From Burkholderiales bacterium (GTDB lineage: Bacteria; Pseudomonadota; Gammaproteobacteria; Burkholderiales; SG8-39): a stretch of 32,366 nt of DNA. Positions 17,040 through 24,511 of this stretch are shown here, one piece after another (the stretch's first letter is position 1; every line of letters starts with the position of its first letter). The notes under the pieces are model-generated. The model was not told where the DNA came from, made no database searches, and saw only the letters and a program-made list of their open reading frames with translations. The stretch covers positions 1 through 32,366 of the forward strand of contig JACZJU010000118.1 of the NCBI GenBank assembly GCA_014860395.1, read 5' to 3'. A program made the translations under genes and the position numbers.

Positions 17040-17615
17040 TCACTTTTCGCCCGGGTTCTCTTTTTCCCTCGCCTTGGCCGACCGCCACAACACATCGCTG
17101 CCGCCGCCGGCGCGGTTCAGCACCCGGCCCAGAACGAACAGCAGATCGGACAAACGGTTCAGATATTTTTGCGCCGCGGTTCCGACCGGTTCGGCGCGCG
17201 CAAGCGTCACCAAAGCGCGCTCTGCACGGCGGCACACGGTGCGTGCGAGGTGGGCCAGGCTTGCCGCCCGCGTTCCGCCGGGCAGAATGAACTCCTTCAG
17301 CGGCGGCAGTTCACGGTTATGGTCGTCCAGCAGCGCCTCCAGGCTCGCAACCTGTTTCTCGCTCATGCTGGTATGTCCCGGAATGCAGACTTCGCCGCCC
17401 AAATCGAACAGGTCGTGCTGAATGCCGGAGAGCGCGGCTCGAATGCCGGCGGGTAGTTCTTCCGCTAGCAGCACGCCAATCGCCGAATTCAGCTCGTCGA
17501 TCTCCCCCAGCGCGTGCACGCGCAGACTGTCCTTGGGCACACGCGTGCCGTCGCCGAGGCCGGTCTCGCCAGTATCGCCGGTTCGAGTATAGATTTTTGT
17601 GAGGCGGTGGCCCAT
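17040..17615 (-). CDS. Cob(I)alamin adenosyltransferase, PduO type
   Basis: A 191-aa ATP:cob(I)alamin adenosyltransferase that makes adenosylcobalamin. Motifs are KIYTRTGDTGETGLGDG for ATP binding at the N-terminus, ALGEIDELNSAIG, QHDLFDLGGEVC, the FILPGGTRAASLAHLARTVCRRAER helix and YLNRLSDLLFVLGR near the end. This is the PduO/MMAB fold, not the CobA/BtuR type. The 5' end lies inside the first unit of a 107-bp tandem duplication. The extra upstream copy repeats the start codon and first 16 codons out of frame, and ends in a TGA two bases before the true ATG. There is no clear Shine-Dalgarno, so expression may depend on coupling to that small upstream ORF. Confidence 0.92.
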   Translation of the reverse strand: MGHRLTKIYTRTGDTGETGLGDGTRVPKDSLRVHALGEIDELNSAIGVLLAEELPAGIRAALSGIQHDLFDLGGEVCIPGHTSMSEKQVASLEALLDDHNRELPPLKEFILPGGTRAASLAHLARTVCRRAERALVTLARAEPVGTAAQKYLNRLSDLLFVLGRVLNRAGGGSDVLWRSAKAREKENPGEK

Positions 17616-17782
17616 GGTCAGATGGTTGCGAACAGCGCGGCCGAGGGTGCGCAGCAGGCCGCGCGGTCCTTCGGCCCAGTATCGCCGGTTCGAGTATAGA
17701 TTTTTGTGAGGCGGTGGCCCATGGTCAGATGGTTGCGAACAGCGCGGCCGAGGGTGCGCAGCAGGCCGCGCGATCCTTCGGG
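17569..17782. repeat. 107-bp tandem duplication spanning the 5' end of the adenosyltransferase gene
   Basis: Unit 1 is 17569-17675 and unit 2 is 17676-17782. The first 97 bases are identical; the last ten differ at one G/A position and at the unit boundary. The unit covers the first 16 codons (MGHRLTKIYTRTGDTG on the minus strand) and about 60 bases upstream. Because 107 is not a multiple of three, the upstream copy forms a separate ORF of 34 codons (17722 down to 17618) that stops just before the true start. The near-identity indicates a recent event or an assembly error. Confidence 0.95.
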
Positions 17783-18067
17783 CCGGGGTAGAAGGCTCGA
17801 ATGCGAATATTTGTAAAACGAAGGCGCATGCGCTTCCAGACGAGAGTGCGGGCGGAAATTGTACCGCAAACTATGGGATCATCCGTGAGCGCCGGATGCG
17901 GGGAACGACAATCGACTGGTGATGGCCGCGCGTTCAGCCGCGATAAACAGCACCGGGGCACGCCGGCGGCACCTGGACGGGATCGGTGACATTAGAATCA
18001 TAGTAGAATATTTGCGCTAAACAAACCGCGCGGGCGGCTTTGAAGCTGCGCAATCAGAGGATCCAAG
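17783..18067. other. Divergent intergenic region before the histidine kinase
   Basis: Noncoding as far as I can see. It holds the palindrome GCGCATGCGC (17824-17833) and two TAGAAT hexamers (17993-17998 and 18004-18009) 11 bases apart, which could be -10 boxes for the kinase operon, although no good -35 is seen for either. GAGG at 18057-18060 is the probable ribosome binding site of the kinase. Confidence 0.4.
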
Positions 18068-20218
18068 GTGATTTGGTTGGAGAAGTTGCGCAGTCGGCTG
18101 GCATCTATGTCCTCGGTCGAGTATCTGCCCGAGCGCGTCTCCATACTGTACCGGTTGTCGGGTACCGATGTGCCCATCATCCTGGTGGCCGCGAGCATCA
18201 CCGCGTTTGCTCTGTGGGGCTATGTCGGTGTAAATCTGATCGTCATCTGGTTCGTCTGGCTTGGCGTGGCGAGCACGGTGCGCTATGCAATGGCGCGGGT
18301 TTATCGCCGCCGCCAGGCGAGGGCGGACGACGCAGCGCAGTGGGAAAACTATTTCTGCCTGGCCAGCGCGCTGGTCGGCGCGTGTTGGGGGCTGGCGCTG
18401 ATGCTTATCGGCCATACGCCGACTACGCTGCAGGAACTCACAGTCACGTTCCTGATCAGCAGTATCGCCATGGGCCTGCCGCCGTCCCTCGCGCCAAGCC
18501 CCAAGGCTTTTGCGAGCTTTATCCTGCCCATTCTCGCGCCCATGGTGGCAATGCTGCTGACCTTTGGCGGCGGACTCAACACCTCCACCGCGCTGCTGAT
18601 GCTGGTTTTTGCGACCGTGCTGCTGGGCTTGTACCTGTCCAACTACTACGCCTTGATGGAAACCCTGGCTTACGGCCACGAGAACACGCTGTTGCTGGAG
18701 AAGCTGCGCGTCGCCGAAAGGTCTCTGACTTCGGCGTTGGCCGAGCAGCAGCTGATATTCGACACTGCAGCCGTCGGAATTGCCTTCGTCAGCCAGGGTG
18801 CGGTGGTGAAATGCAATCAGCGCTTTGCCGAGATATTCGGTTACGCGGTAGATGAAATTGCCGGCCGGCCCACGCGCGTCTGGTTCCAGCCGGAGGAGGA
18901 TTTCATGCTGCCGGGCAGCCGCGCCCATGGCCATTTCGCGCGAGGCGAAAACTATTCCTCCGAGCTGCTGCTGCGCAGGAAGGACGGGTCCCCGATCTGG
19001 GTGTTCAGCGACAGCCGCGCGATCAATGCGGCCAGTCCGGAGGACGGAATCATCATCGGCATCGGCGACATAACGGAACGCAAGCTGGCCGAAGCGGCGC
19101 TGCAACAGACCAAGGAACGGCTCGATCTGGCGATGCAGTCCTCGGCCATCTCGATTTGGGAATGGGACGCCAGGCGCGGCACGATTTATCTGGACGCGGC
19201 GCTGGCGCAAATGACCGGCGAGGCGCCGCGCGAACGCTATCTTACGCTGGAAGAGATGGCGCCGATGGTACATCCGGACGACTTCGCTGCGGTGCGCCAG
19301 GCGCAGGCCGACTGCGTCAAGGGCCTGCGTCCTCTGTACCGCATTGAGCACCGCCTGAAGATGGCCGGGGGGGACTGGGTCTGGGTACTCAGCCGCGGGC
19401 GGATAGTCGAGCACGCGAACGATGGCAGCGCCTTGCGCATAACGGGGACCAACGTCGATATCACCCAGCGCAAGCGCGCCGAGGTGGAATTGCTCGCCGC
19501 GCTGCAGCGCGAGAAAGAGCTGTCGGAGATGAAGTCCAAGTTCGTCTCCATCGCGTCGCACGAGCTACGCACGCCGCTGGCGACGATTCTGTCTTCGGCG
19601 GAGTTGCTGGAGCATTATTCGGAAAAGATATCCGTCGAAGACAGGCTGAAAATGCTGCATGGAATGCAGGCCGCGGTAAAACGCATGAACGCCATGATCG
19701 AGGATGTGCTGATCATAGGCAAGGCCGAGGCAGGCGCGCTGCAGTTCGAGCCCCAGCCGGTGGATCTGCGCAAATTGTGCCAGAAGGTCGTGGAGGAATT
19801 GCGCGGGGGCGTGGCCAGCCAGCATGTGATTCAATACGAGCAGCGGTTCGAGCGCGCCAGCCTGAATCTGGACGAAAAGTTGCTGCGCCACATTCTCAGC
19901 AACCTGCTCTCCAACGCGGTGAAATACTCCCCTCCGGGGAGCACGGTGTCGTTGCTGCTGGCTGAGTGCGACGGGCAGGCGGTGATCGAGGTGGGCGATC
20001 AGGGCATAGGCATACCGCCCGAGGATCAGGCGCGCCTGTTCGAAAGCTTTCATCGCGCCTCCAACGTCGGCAGTCGGCAGGGCACCGGCCTCGGGCTGGT
20101 AATCGTCAAGAAGGCGGTGGAATTGCACGGAGGCGCGATCTCGATCGAAAGCAAGGTAGACGCCGGTACCCGCATCAGCGTGCATTTGCCGCTGATGCAG
20201 GCGGCGCGGGCGGCCTGA
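18068..20218 (+). CDS. Membrane-bound PAS-PAS hybrid-free sensor histidine kinase
   Basis: A 716-aa sensor kinase. The N-terminal 210 residues contain five to six hydrophobic segments. A short coiled region (LLLEKLRVAERSLTSALAEQQ) leads to PAS 1 (about 225-345, ending in the PAC-type GIIIGIGDITERKLAEA) and PAS 2 (about 350-475, ending in RITGTNVDITQRKRAEVE). The HisKA domain has IASHELRTPLA with phospho-acceptor H498. The HATPase domain shows NLLSNAVKYSPPGS (N box), GDQGIGIPPEDQ (G1), the F box region LFESFHRAS and GTGLGLVI (G2), so it should be active. No receiver domain is attached. The start is GTG after GAGG; ATG 18107 is possible. The signal is unknown. Its TGA overlaps the response regulator start. 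Confidence 0.92.
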   Translation: MIWLEKLRSRLASMSSVEYLPERVSILYRLSGTDVPIILVAASITAFALWGYVGVNLIVIWFVWLGVASTVRYAMARVYRRRQARADDAAQWENYFCLASALVGACWGLALMLIGHTPTTLQELTVTFLISSIAMGLPPSLAPSPKAFASFILPILAPMVAMLLTFGGGLNTSTALLMLVFATVLLGLYLSNYYALMETLAYGHENTLLLEKLRVAERSLTSALAEQQLIFDTAAVGIAFVSQGAVVKCNQRFAEIFGYAVDEIAGRPTRVWFQPEEDFMLPGSRAHGHFARGENYSSELLLRRKDGSPIWVFSDSRAINAASPEDGIIIGIGDITERKLAEAALQQTKERLDLAMQSSAISIWEWDARRGTIYLDAALAQMTGEAPRERYLTLEEMAPMVHPDDFAAVRQAQADCVKGLRPLYRIEHRLKMAGGDWVWVLSRGRIVEHANDGSALRITGTNVDITQRKRAEVELLAALQREKELSEMKSKFVSIASHELRTPLATILSSAELLEHYSEKISVEDRLKMLHGMQAAVKRMNAMIEDVLIIGKAEAGALQFEPQPVDLRKLCQKVVEELRGGVASQHVIQYEQRFERASLNLDEKLLRHILSNLLSNAVKYSPPGSTVSLLLAECDGQAVIEVGDQGIGIPPEDQARLFESFHRASNVGSRQGTGLGLVIVKKAVELHGGAISIESKVDAGTRISVHLPLMQAARAA

Positions 20219-20595
20219 TGATGGCGCGCGTATTGCTCATCGACGACGATCAGTCGAATCTCGAATTCATGCGGCAGCTGATGCGCATCGAGGGGCACGA
20301 ACTGGCTTGGGCGGCGGACGGCCAGCAGGGGCTCGCGCTGGTGCGAGAAAACCATCCGCAGCTCATAATCTGCGATGTCATCATGCCGCATCTGGGCGGC
20401 TATGCGGTGCTGGAGACGCTGCGTGCGGATCCACAGTTCGCCGATGTTCCGGTGTTGCTGTTTTCCGCTGCCATGAGCGAGGAAGCGCGTGCGATCGGCC
20501 TGCGCCGCGGCGCTACCGAAGTGTTGGCCAAGCCTTTCGAAATGGAGCAGCTGCGCAGCGCGATCAGACGATGTCTGGGGCCGGAGCGGCTATGA
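20218..20595 (+). CDS. Single-domain response regulator (CheY-like)
   Basis: A 125-aa receiver with no output domain. The acidic pair is in LLIDDDQ, the phosphorylated residue is D53 in IICDVIMP, the switch residue is Ser in LLFSAAM, and the conserved Lys is in LAKPFE. It is placed between the histidine kinase (TGATG overlap) and the receiver-cyclase-kinase gene (ATGA overlap), so it may carry phosphate between them or act as a phosphate sink. The start could also be the second ATG at 20221. The longer track ORF at 19966 is read-through. Confidence 0.92.
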   Translation: MMARVLLIDDDQSNLEFMRQLMRIEGHELAWAADGQQGLALVRENHPQLIICDVIMPHLGGYAVLETLRADPQFADVPVLLFSAAMSEEARAIGLRRGATEVLAKPFEMEQLRSAIRRCLGPERL

Positions 20596-22667
20596 AGAAA
20601 ATCCTCGTGGTCGAAGACGAAGAGTCGATCCGCTTGGTCCTGACGCTGATGCTGAAAGCGGAAGGTTACACCGTGGACTCGGCCGAGGACGGCCGCGCCG
20701 GCATTGAGCATGCCAAGAGCTTCGCCCCGGACCTGATCGTCAGCGACGTGATGATGCCGGAGCTGGACGGATACGGCATGCTGGAGGCGCTGCGCGCCGA
20801 CCCGCGCTTCGCCGATACACCGTTCATCTTCCTCACCGCGCTTGGCGACAGAACCAATATTCGCCGCGGCATGAACCTCGGCGCGGACGACTTTCTCAAC
20901 AAGCCGATTTCGCGCGTCGAACTGATCGAAGCCGTGACTTCGCGGCTGAAAAAATACGAGAATGCGGCACGCTCTCTCGCCGAGCGCATGGTTGCCGGTA
21001 ACGACGAACTCAAGCGCTGGTACCGCCAGAGCTTGAGCGGTGCCGAAGCCGAGCGGCCGCTCGCGATCGCCGAAACCGCCGGCATGACAGGAAAGATGGT
21101 CGTGGCCACGGTATTGTTCGCCGACATCCGCAATTTCACCACCTATTCGGAGCGTCTTGCCGCGGGACAGATCGCCGAGTTGCTCAACGCGTACTTCGAG
21201 GTCGTGTGCCAGCCCATCGTGCGCAATGGCGGGCGCATCGCCAAGCTGATCGGCGACGGCATCATGGTGGTGTTCGAGGCGCGCCCGGAGGACGGCGAGG
21301 ACAACCATGCCCGCCGCGCGATCCGCGCCGGCCTGGGCATAGTGCTCGCTGCGAACAAATTCGGCGACTGGTTCAAGCAGCGCTTCGGTCTGGGAGCGTT
21401 GCCGGAATTTGCCACCGGCGTGGGCATTCATACCGGCGACCTGATGGAGGTGCACATCGGTCCGCCGGGTGCCGAGGACCTGACTGTGGTCGGCGACAGC
21501 GTCAACGTGGCGTCGCGCCTGGAGGGACAGACGAAGGAACTGGGCTGGCCGGTCGTGGCGAGCGCGGCCGCCGTCGGCATGGCCGGGAGCCTGGTGAGCG
21601 TCGGCGAATCGCGCTTGCTGGAATTGCGCGGTCGCAATGCGCCGGTCGAGGCTATGAAAGTCACAGGCATCGGCGCTTATGTGGGCGCGCAGGAGGGGCC
21701 GATCGAGGTGCCCGCCTCGGTGCGTGCGGCGCTCGCGGAAAACGCGCAGATGACCGCCCGCGCGGCCAAGGCGGCGCTGTCGGAAACGCTGCGGGTGATT
21801 ACCGGCGAACTGTCGCGGGCGCTGGTGGCCGGCCAGCCGCTGCAGATCAAGGGTTATCGGGTGCTGTCGAAGATCGGCGAGGGCGGCATGTCCAATGTCT
21901 TTCTCGCCGAGCGCGAGACCGACGGCCGGCAGGTGGCGCTGAAGATCCTCAACGCCCGGCCGAGCGACGACAAGCAGCTTCTGCAGCGCTTCATCCAGGA
22001 GTCGGCGCTGATTTACGACATCGAGCATTCCAACGTGGTCAAGATATACGACAAGGGGTTCACCGACGACTACGCCTACATCGCCATGGAGTATTTTGCC
22101 GGCGGCAGCCTCAAGGATGTGATCGCCCATGGGTTGAACCCGCGCCAGGCGCTGTCGCTGCTGGCGCAAGCGGCGGCTGCGCTGGCGGAGATTCATCGCC
22201 TCGGCATAGTGCACCGCGATGTCAAACCGGCCAACATGATGCTGCGCGCCGACGGCACCATGGTGCTCGCTGATTTTGGCATCGCCAAGCATTCCGCAGG
22301 ATCGATGGAAACGAGCGCGCACGGCGAGTTCTTCGGCACGCCCTATTACATTTCGCCGGAACAGGTCGATGGCAAGCCGGCGACCGAACGCTCCGACATC
22401 TACAGCCTGGGCATCATATTTTACGAAATGCTGATGAACCGGCGGCCGTTTGTCGGCGACTCCATCGACGAACTGATCGCGCAGCACCTGCACGCGCCGG
22501 TGCCGCGGCTGTCGGATGCGTTGGCCGATTACCAGGGGCTGCTCGACGCCATGCTCGCCAAGGATCCCGCTGAACGCCTGCAGAATGCGGATGCGGTGCT
22601 CGCGGCCATCGACCGCGTATGGACGCAGGCCGCATTGCGCGCAAACAAGGCACTGGGTCCGGATTGA
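20592..22667 (+). CDS. Receiver - class III nucleotide cyclase - Ser/Thr protein kinase fusion
   Basis: A 691-aa three-module signalling protein. Receiver (1-125): VVEDEES, D52 in IVSDVMMP, T in FLTALGD, K in LNKPIS. Class III cyclase (about 165-365): metal ligands D178 (FADIRNFT) and D222 (KLIGDGI), specificity residues K218 and T298 (a Lys/Thr pair of the adenylate cyclase type), and transition-state residues N305 and R309 (SVNVASRLE). Kinase (about 420-680): IGEGGMSNVF loop, K451, HRDVKPAN with D543, DFG with D561, GTPYYISPEQ and ERSDIYSLG. Every catalytic residue is present. There is no transmembrane segment. The ATG overlaps the previous stop, so the three genes form one operon. It probably makes cAMP and phosphorylates proteins in response to the upstream kinase; the control logic is inference. 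ORF-track start 20307 is wrong. Confidence 0.93.
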   Translation: MKKILVVEDEESIRLVLTLMLKAEGYTVDSAEDGRAGIEHAKSFAPDLIVSDVMMPELDGYGMLEALRADPRFADTPFIFLTALGDRTNIRRGMNLGADDFLNKPISRVELIEAVTSRLKKYENAARSLAERMVAGNDELKRWYRQSLSGAEAERPLAIAETAGMTGKMVVATVLFADIRNFTTYSERLAAGQIAELLNAYFEVVCQPIVRNGGRIAKLIGDGIMVVFEARPEDGEDNHARRAIRAGLGIVLAANKFGDWFKQRFGLGALPEFATGVGIHTGDLMEVHIGPPGAEDLTVVGDSVNVASRLEGQTKELGWPVVASAAAVGMAGSLVSVGESRLLELRGRNAPVEAMKVTGIGAYVGAQEGPIEVPASVRAALAENAQMTARAAKAALSETLRVITGELSRALVAGQPLQIKGYRVLSKIGEGGMSNVFLAERETDGRQVALKILNARPSDDKQLLQRFIQESALIYDIEHSNVVKIYDKGFTDDYAYIAMEYFAGGSLKDVIAHGLNPRQALSLLAQAAAALAEIHRLGIVHRDVKPANMMLRADGTMVLADFGIAKHSAGSMETSAHGEFFGTPYYISPEQVDGKPATERSDIYSLGIIFYEMLMNRRPFVGDSIDELIAQHLHAPVPRLSDALADYQGLLDAMLAKDPAERLQNADAVLAAIDRVWTQAALRANKALGPD

Positions 22668-22724
22668 CGCACTGCGAAGCGTATTGCTTGCGCGGTTGCG
22701 CAGCGCGCGGGCGAGGCGGGTGAA

Positions 22725-23414
22725 GTGAAGCGGCTGTCCATCATCATTCCGACGCTAAACGAGGCCGCGTGCATCGCGGCCACGCTGGAGTCCCTGCGGG
22801 AGTTTCGCCGCCGTGGCCATGAAATCATTGTCGCCGATGGCGGATCGAGCGACGCGACGGCGTCTCTAGTCCAAGACCTTGCCGACCGCGTCGTTTGCTC
22901 GCCTGCCGGGCGCGCGGTGCAAATGAATGCGGGTGCACGCGCCGCGACAGGCGACGTGTTCCTGTTCCTGCACGCCGATTCGCGCCTGCCCGAGGACGCC
23001 GACCGCCTGGTACTGCAGGGGCTTGCCGGCGGCGGTCCGGCCTGGGGCCGCTTCGACGTGCGGATTGACGGCCCGCAGCCTTTACTGCGACTGGTGGAAA
23101 GCATGATGAATCTGCGCTCCCGCCTGACGCGCATATGCACAGGCGACCAGGGCATTTTCGTGCGGCGTGAGGCGTTCGAGGCCATCGGCGGCTTTCCGCG
23201 CCAGGAGTTGATGGAGGACATCGCCATCAGCGTGCGGCTGCGTCGATTGTCCGCGCCGCTATGCCTGCGCCGGCGCTGCCTGACTTCGGCGCGCCGTTGG
23301 GAAAGCCAGGGGGTGCTGCGCACCATCATGCTGATGTGGTGGCTGCGCTTGCAGTATGCCTTTGGCGTGGCGCCGGCGCGACTGGCGCGCACCTATGGGC
23401 GGCGCGGTCGTTGA
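22725..23414 (+). CDS. Family 2 glycosyltransferase, TIGR04283 type
   Basis: A 229-aa GT-A fold transferase. SIIIPTLNEAACI at the N-terminus binds the nucleotide, ADGGSSDAT is the first Asp motif, FLFLHADSRLP holds the DxD-like metal site, and GDQGIFVRREAFEAIGGFP with ELMEDIAISVRLRR forms the acceptor and catalytic-base region. The wording (GRAVQMNAGA, MEDI) matches the family often annotated as rSAM/selenodomain-associated transferase 2. The start is GTG 22725 after GAGGCGGG. The next gene belongs to the partner family. The sugar and acceptor are unknown. Confidence 0.85.
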   Translation: MKRLSIIIPTLNEAACIAATLESLREFRRRGHEIIVADGGSSDATASLVQDLADRVVCSPAGRAVQMNAGARAATGDVFLFLHADSRLPEDADRLVLQGLAGGGPAWGRFDVRIDGPQPLLRLVESMMNLRSRLTRICTGDQGIFVRREAFEAIGGFPRQELMEDIAISVRLRRLSAPLCLRRRCLTSARRWESQGVLRTIMLMWWLRLQYAFGVAPARLARTYGRRGR

Positions 23415-23448
23415 GAGCCGATTGCGAAATGAACCCCGCAACGCCGAA

Positions 23449-23489
23449 ATTAAGGGGGGGCGTGGGGATATGTCCCTCTATTCTGCAAT
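23449..23489 (+). repeat. REP-like palindromic element, copy B
   Basis: ATTAAGGGGGGGCGTGGGGA followed by TATGTCCCTCTATTCTGCAA aligns with copy A at 1114-1154 with only a few substitutions and two one-base gaps. The hairpin core is weaker here (GGGGA-TATG-TCCC). It lies between the two transferase genes and provides a spurious in-frame ATG at 23470. Confidence 0.5.
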
Positions 23490-24099
23490 GAACTCCAACT
23501 GCCGCATCATGATCTTTGCCAAGACGCCGACGCCGGGCCAGGTGAAGACGCGCCTGATCCCAAGTCTGGGCGAGAGTGGCGCCGCGCAATTGCAGCGGCA
23601 GCTGATCGAGCGCACGCTGCGCGTAGCCGCAGGCGCGGGGCTGGGTGCGCCGGAACTCTGGTGCGCGCCCGACCCGGGGGATCCGTTTTTTGCGGCCTGC
23701 GCCAAACGCTATGGCATCAGCCTGTGCTCGCAGGGCGAGGGCGATCTGGGGATGCGCATGGAGCGAGCGCTGGAGTCTTCCCTGCTCGCCGGCTCGCCGG
23801 GGCTATTGATCGGCTGCGACTGCCCGGCGCTGACGCCGGCATATTTGCGTGAAGCCGCCGCCGCCCTTGCAGGGGGAAACGACGCCGTATTTGGCCCGGC
23901 GGAGGACGGCGGCTATGTGCTCATCGGCCTGGCGCGACATCACTCGGCGCAACTGTTCGAGAATATCGCCTGGGGCACCGACACCGTGATGCAGGAGACG
24001 CGCACGCGGCTCGCGCGCGGAAACTGGCGCTGGCACGAATTGGCGCTGCTTTGGGACCTGGACCGGCCGGAGGATTTGCGGCGGCTGCGGCGCGGCTAG
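23488..24099 (+). CDS. TIGR04282 (DUF2064) family transferase
   Basis: A 203-aa nucleotidyl/glycosyltransferase-like protein. It begins IMIFAKTPTPGQVKTRLIPSLGE, the nucleotide-binding signature of this family (resembling MobA/CofC), and continues with LLIGCDCPALTP (metal-binding Asp), FGPAEDGGYVLIGL and NIAWGTDTV. These families are named rSAM/selenodomain-associated transferase 1. It usually sits beside the TIGR04283 gene, as here. I choose ATG 23488 because ATG 23470 falls inside a REP-like repeat. The function is not established. Confidence 0.85.
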   Translation: MNSNCRIMIFAKTPTPGQVKTRLIPSLGESGAAQLQRQLIERTLRVAAGAGLGAPELWCAPDPGDPFFAACAKRYGISLCSQGEGDLGMRMERALESSLLAGSPGLLIGCDCPALTPAYLREAAAALAGGNDAVFGPAEDGGYVLIGLARHHSAQLFENIAWGTDTVMQETRTRLARGNWRWHELALLWDLDRPEDLRRLRRG

Positions 24100-24184
24100 A
24101 TCTCGTCGCGAGTCAATGCATGCTCTCGGGCTCGCCTGGATCGGCCCGTTCCGACATTCATCTTCGCAACCGACCTTCAGCGCA

Positions 24185-24228
24185 AAAGAAACGGGCAGGA
24201 TAACCGGCACTTACCGGCCACCCTGCCC
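24185..24228 (-). terminator. Rho-independent terminator of the minus-strand small transcript
   Basis: On the minus strand GGGCAGG (24228 down to 24222) pairs with CCTGCCC (24199-24193), with an inner CCGG/CCGG pair, and is followed by GTTTCTTTTGCG. The stem and U-rich tail form a good terminator for this strand. It lies about 50 bases beyond the stop of the 44-codon ORF. Confidence 0.6.
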
Positions 24229-24278
24229 TCGCGGGGAGAGGAGGAGATCCCGCGAATCCGGTGCTGCCTTGTTGCCGC

Positions 24279-24413
24279 CTAGCGGAAAAAACTCCCGCTG
24301 AAGGCAACCATCATCTGTCCGCCCAGAATGCAGGCTAGTTTTACCGAAGCCACCAGTGCCGCCGCGCTGGCGCTCAGATAACCCACGAGTACTCTAGCGA
24401 CGTCGAATTTCAC
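24279..24413 (-). CDS. Small hydrophobic protein, 44 aa (hypothetical)
   Basis: This ORF is too short for the track. It begins with GTG (VKFDVARVLVGYL) and runs to TAG at 24281-24279. Residues about 8-38 are almost all hydrophobic or small (ending ACILGGQMMVAF), consistent with one or two membrane helices, and the C-terminus is basic (FFR). A good promoter lies 30 bases upstream and a terminator 50 bases downstream, so the region is very likely transcribed. Against translation are the absence of a Shine-Dalgarno and the GTG start. It is divergent from the LysR gene, the typical position for a regulated target. No family recognised. Confidence 0.45.
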   Translation of the reverse strand: MKFDVARVLVGYLSASAAALVASVKLACILGGQMMVAFSGSFFR

Positions 24414-24442
24414 GGTATTGGTTTCGGTTAAAAATTAGGCTC

Positions 24443-24471
24443 AATCTAAATAGCTGTCAAATATTTGTCAA
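24443..24471 (-). promoter_or_regulatory. Promoter of the minus-strand small transcript
   Basis: On the minus strand a perfect TTGACA (24471-24466) and TAGATT (24448-24443) are separated by 17 bases. A second TTGACA (24460-24455) lies 11 bases further on. The element overlaps the likely promoter of the LysR gene on the plus strand (TTGTCA 24465-24470, TAATAT 24488-24493, spacer 17), so the two probably interfere. Confidence 0.6.
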
Positions 24472-24490
24472 ATCTATTGTTAGAATTTAA

Positions 24491-24511
24491 TATATCCGTC
24501 TTATGGATATA
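24491..24511 (+). promoter_or_regulatory. Inverted repeat over the LysR gene start codon (possible operator)
   Basis: TATATCC-N7-GGATATA, a perfect 7-bp inverted repeat, includes the ATC-N9-GAT pattern typical of NodD-like LysR boxes. It spans the ATG at 24503-24505, so binding would block transcription elongation or, as RNA, hide the start codon. Confidence 0.45.

Larger units (their letters stand above)
24185..24436 (-). ncRNA. Candidate small transcript with anti-Shine-Dalgarno-like loop
   Basis: A complete minus-strand transcription unit is visible: promoter (24443-24471), predicted start near 24436, and terminator ending near 24185, about 250 nt. In the 3' part, a 7-bp stem TCGCGGG/CCCGCGA (24255 down to 24229) displays a 13-base loop containing CUCCUCCUCUC in the RNA, which is complementary to purine-rich ribosome binding sites. 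The terminator stem follows without a gap. Loops of this kind are known in some small RNAs, for example the CCUCCUCCC loops of alphaproteobacterial CcsR/cuckoo RNAs. No match to a named RNA family was recognised. Confidence 0.45.

Noticed and set aside
17725-17961. 78-codon minus-strand ORF upstream of the adenosyltransferase gene
   Set aside because: Overlaps the duplicated segment in another frame and shows no domain.
17993-18009. Two TAGAAT boxes as promoters of the kinase operon
   Set aside because: Neither has a convincing -35 element, so they are only mentioned in the intergenic entry.
18017-19561. 514-codon minus-strand ORF
   Set aside because: Antisense to the histidine kinase; no recognisable domain.
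20400-22493. 697-codon minus-strand ORF
   Set aside because: Antisense to the receiver-cyclase-kinase gene, whose catalytic motifs are complete. The composition is that of a shadow.
24116-24301. 61-codon plus-strand ORF
   Set aside because: Runs through the two hairpins and the end of the minus-strand small transcript; no family resemblance.
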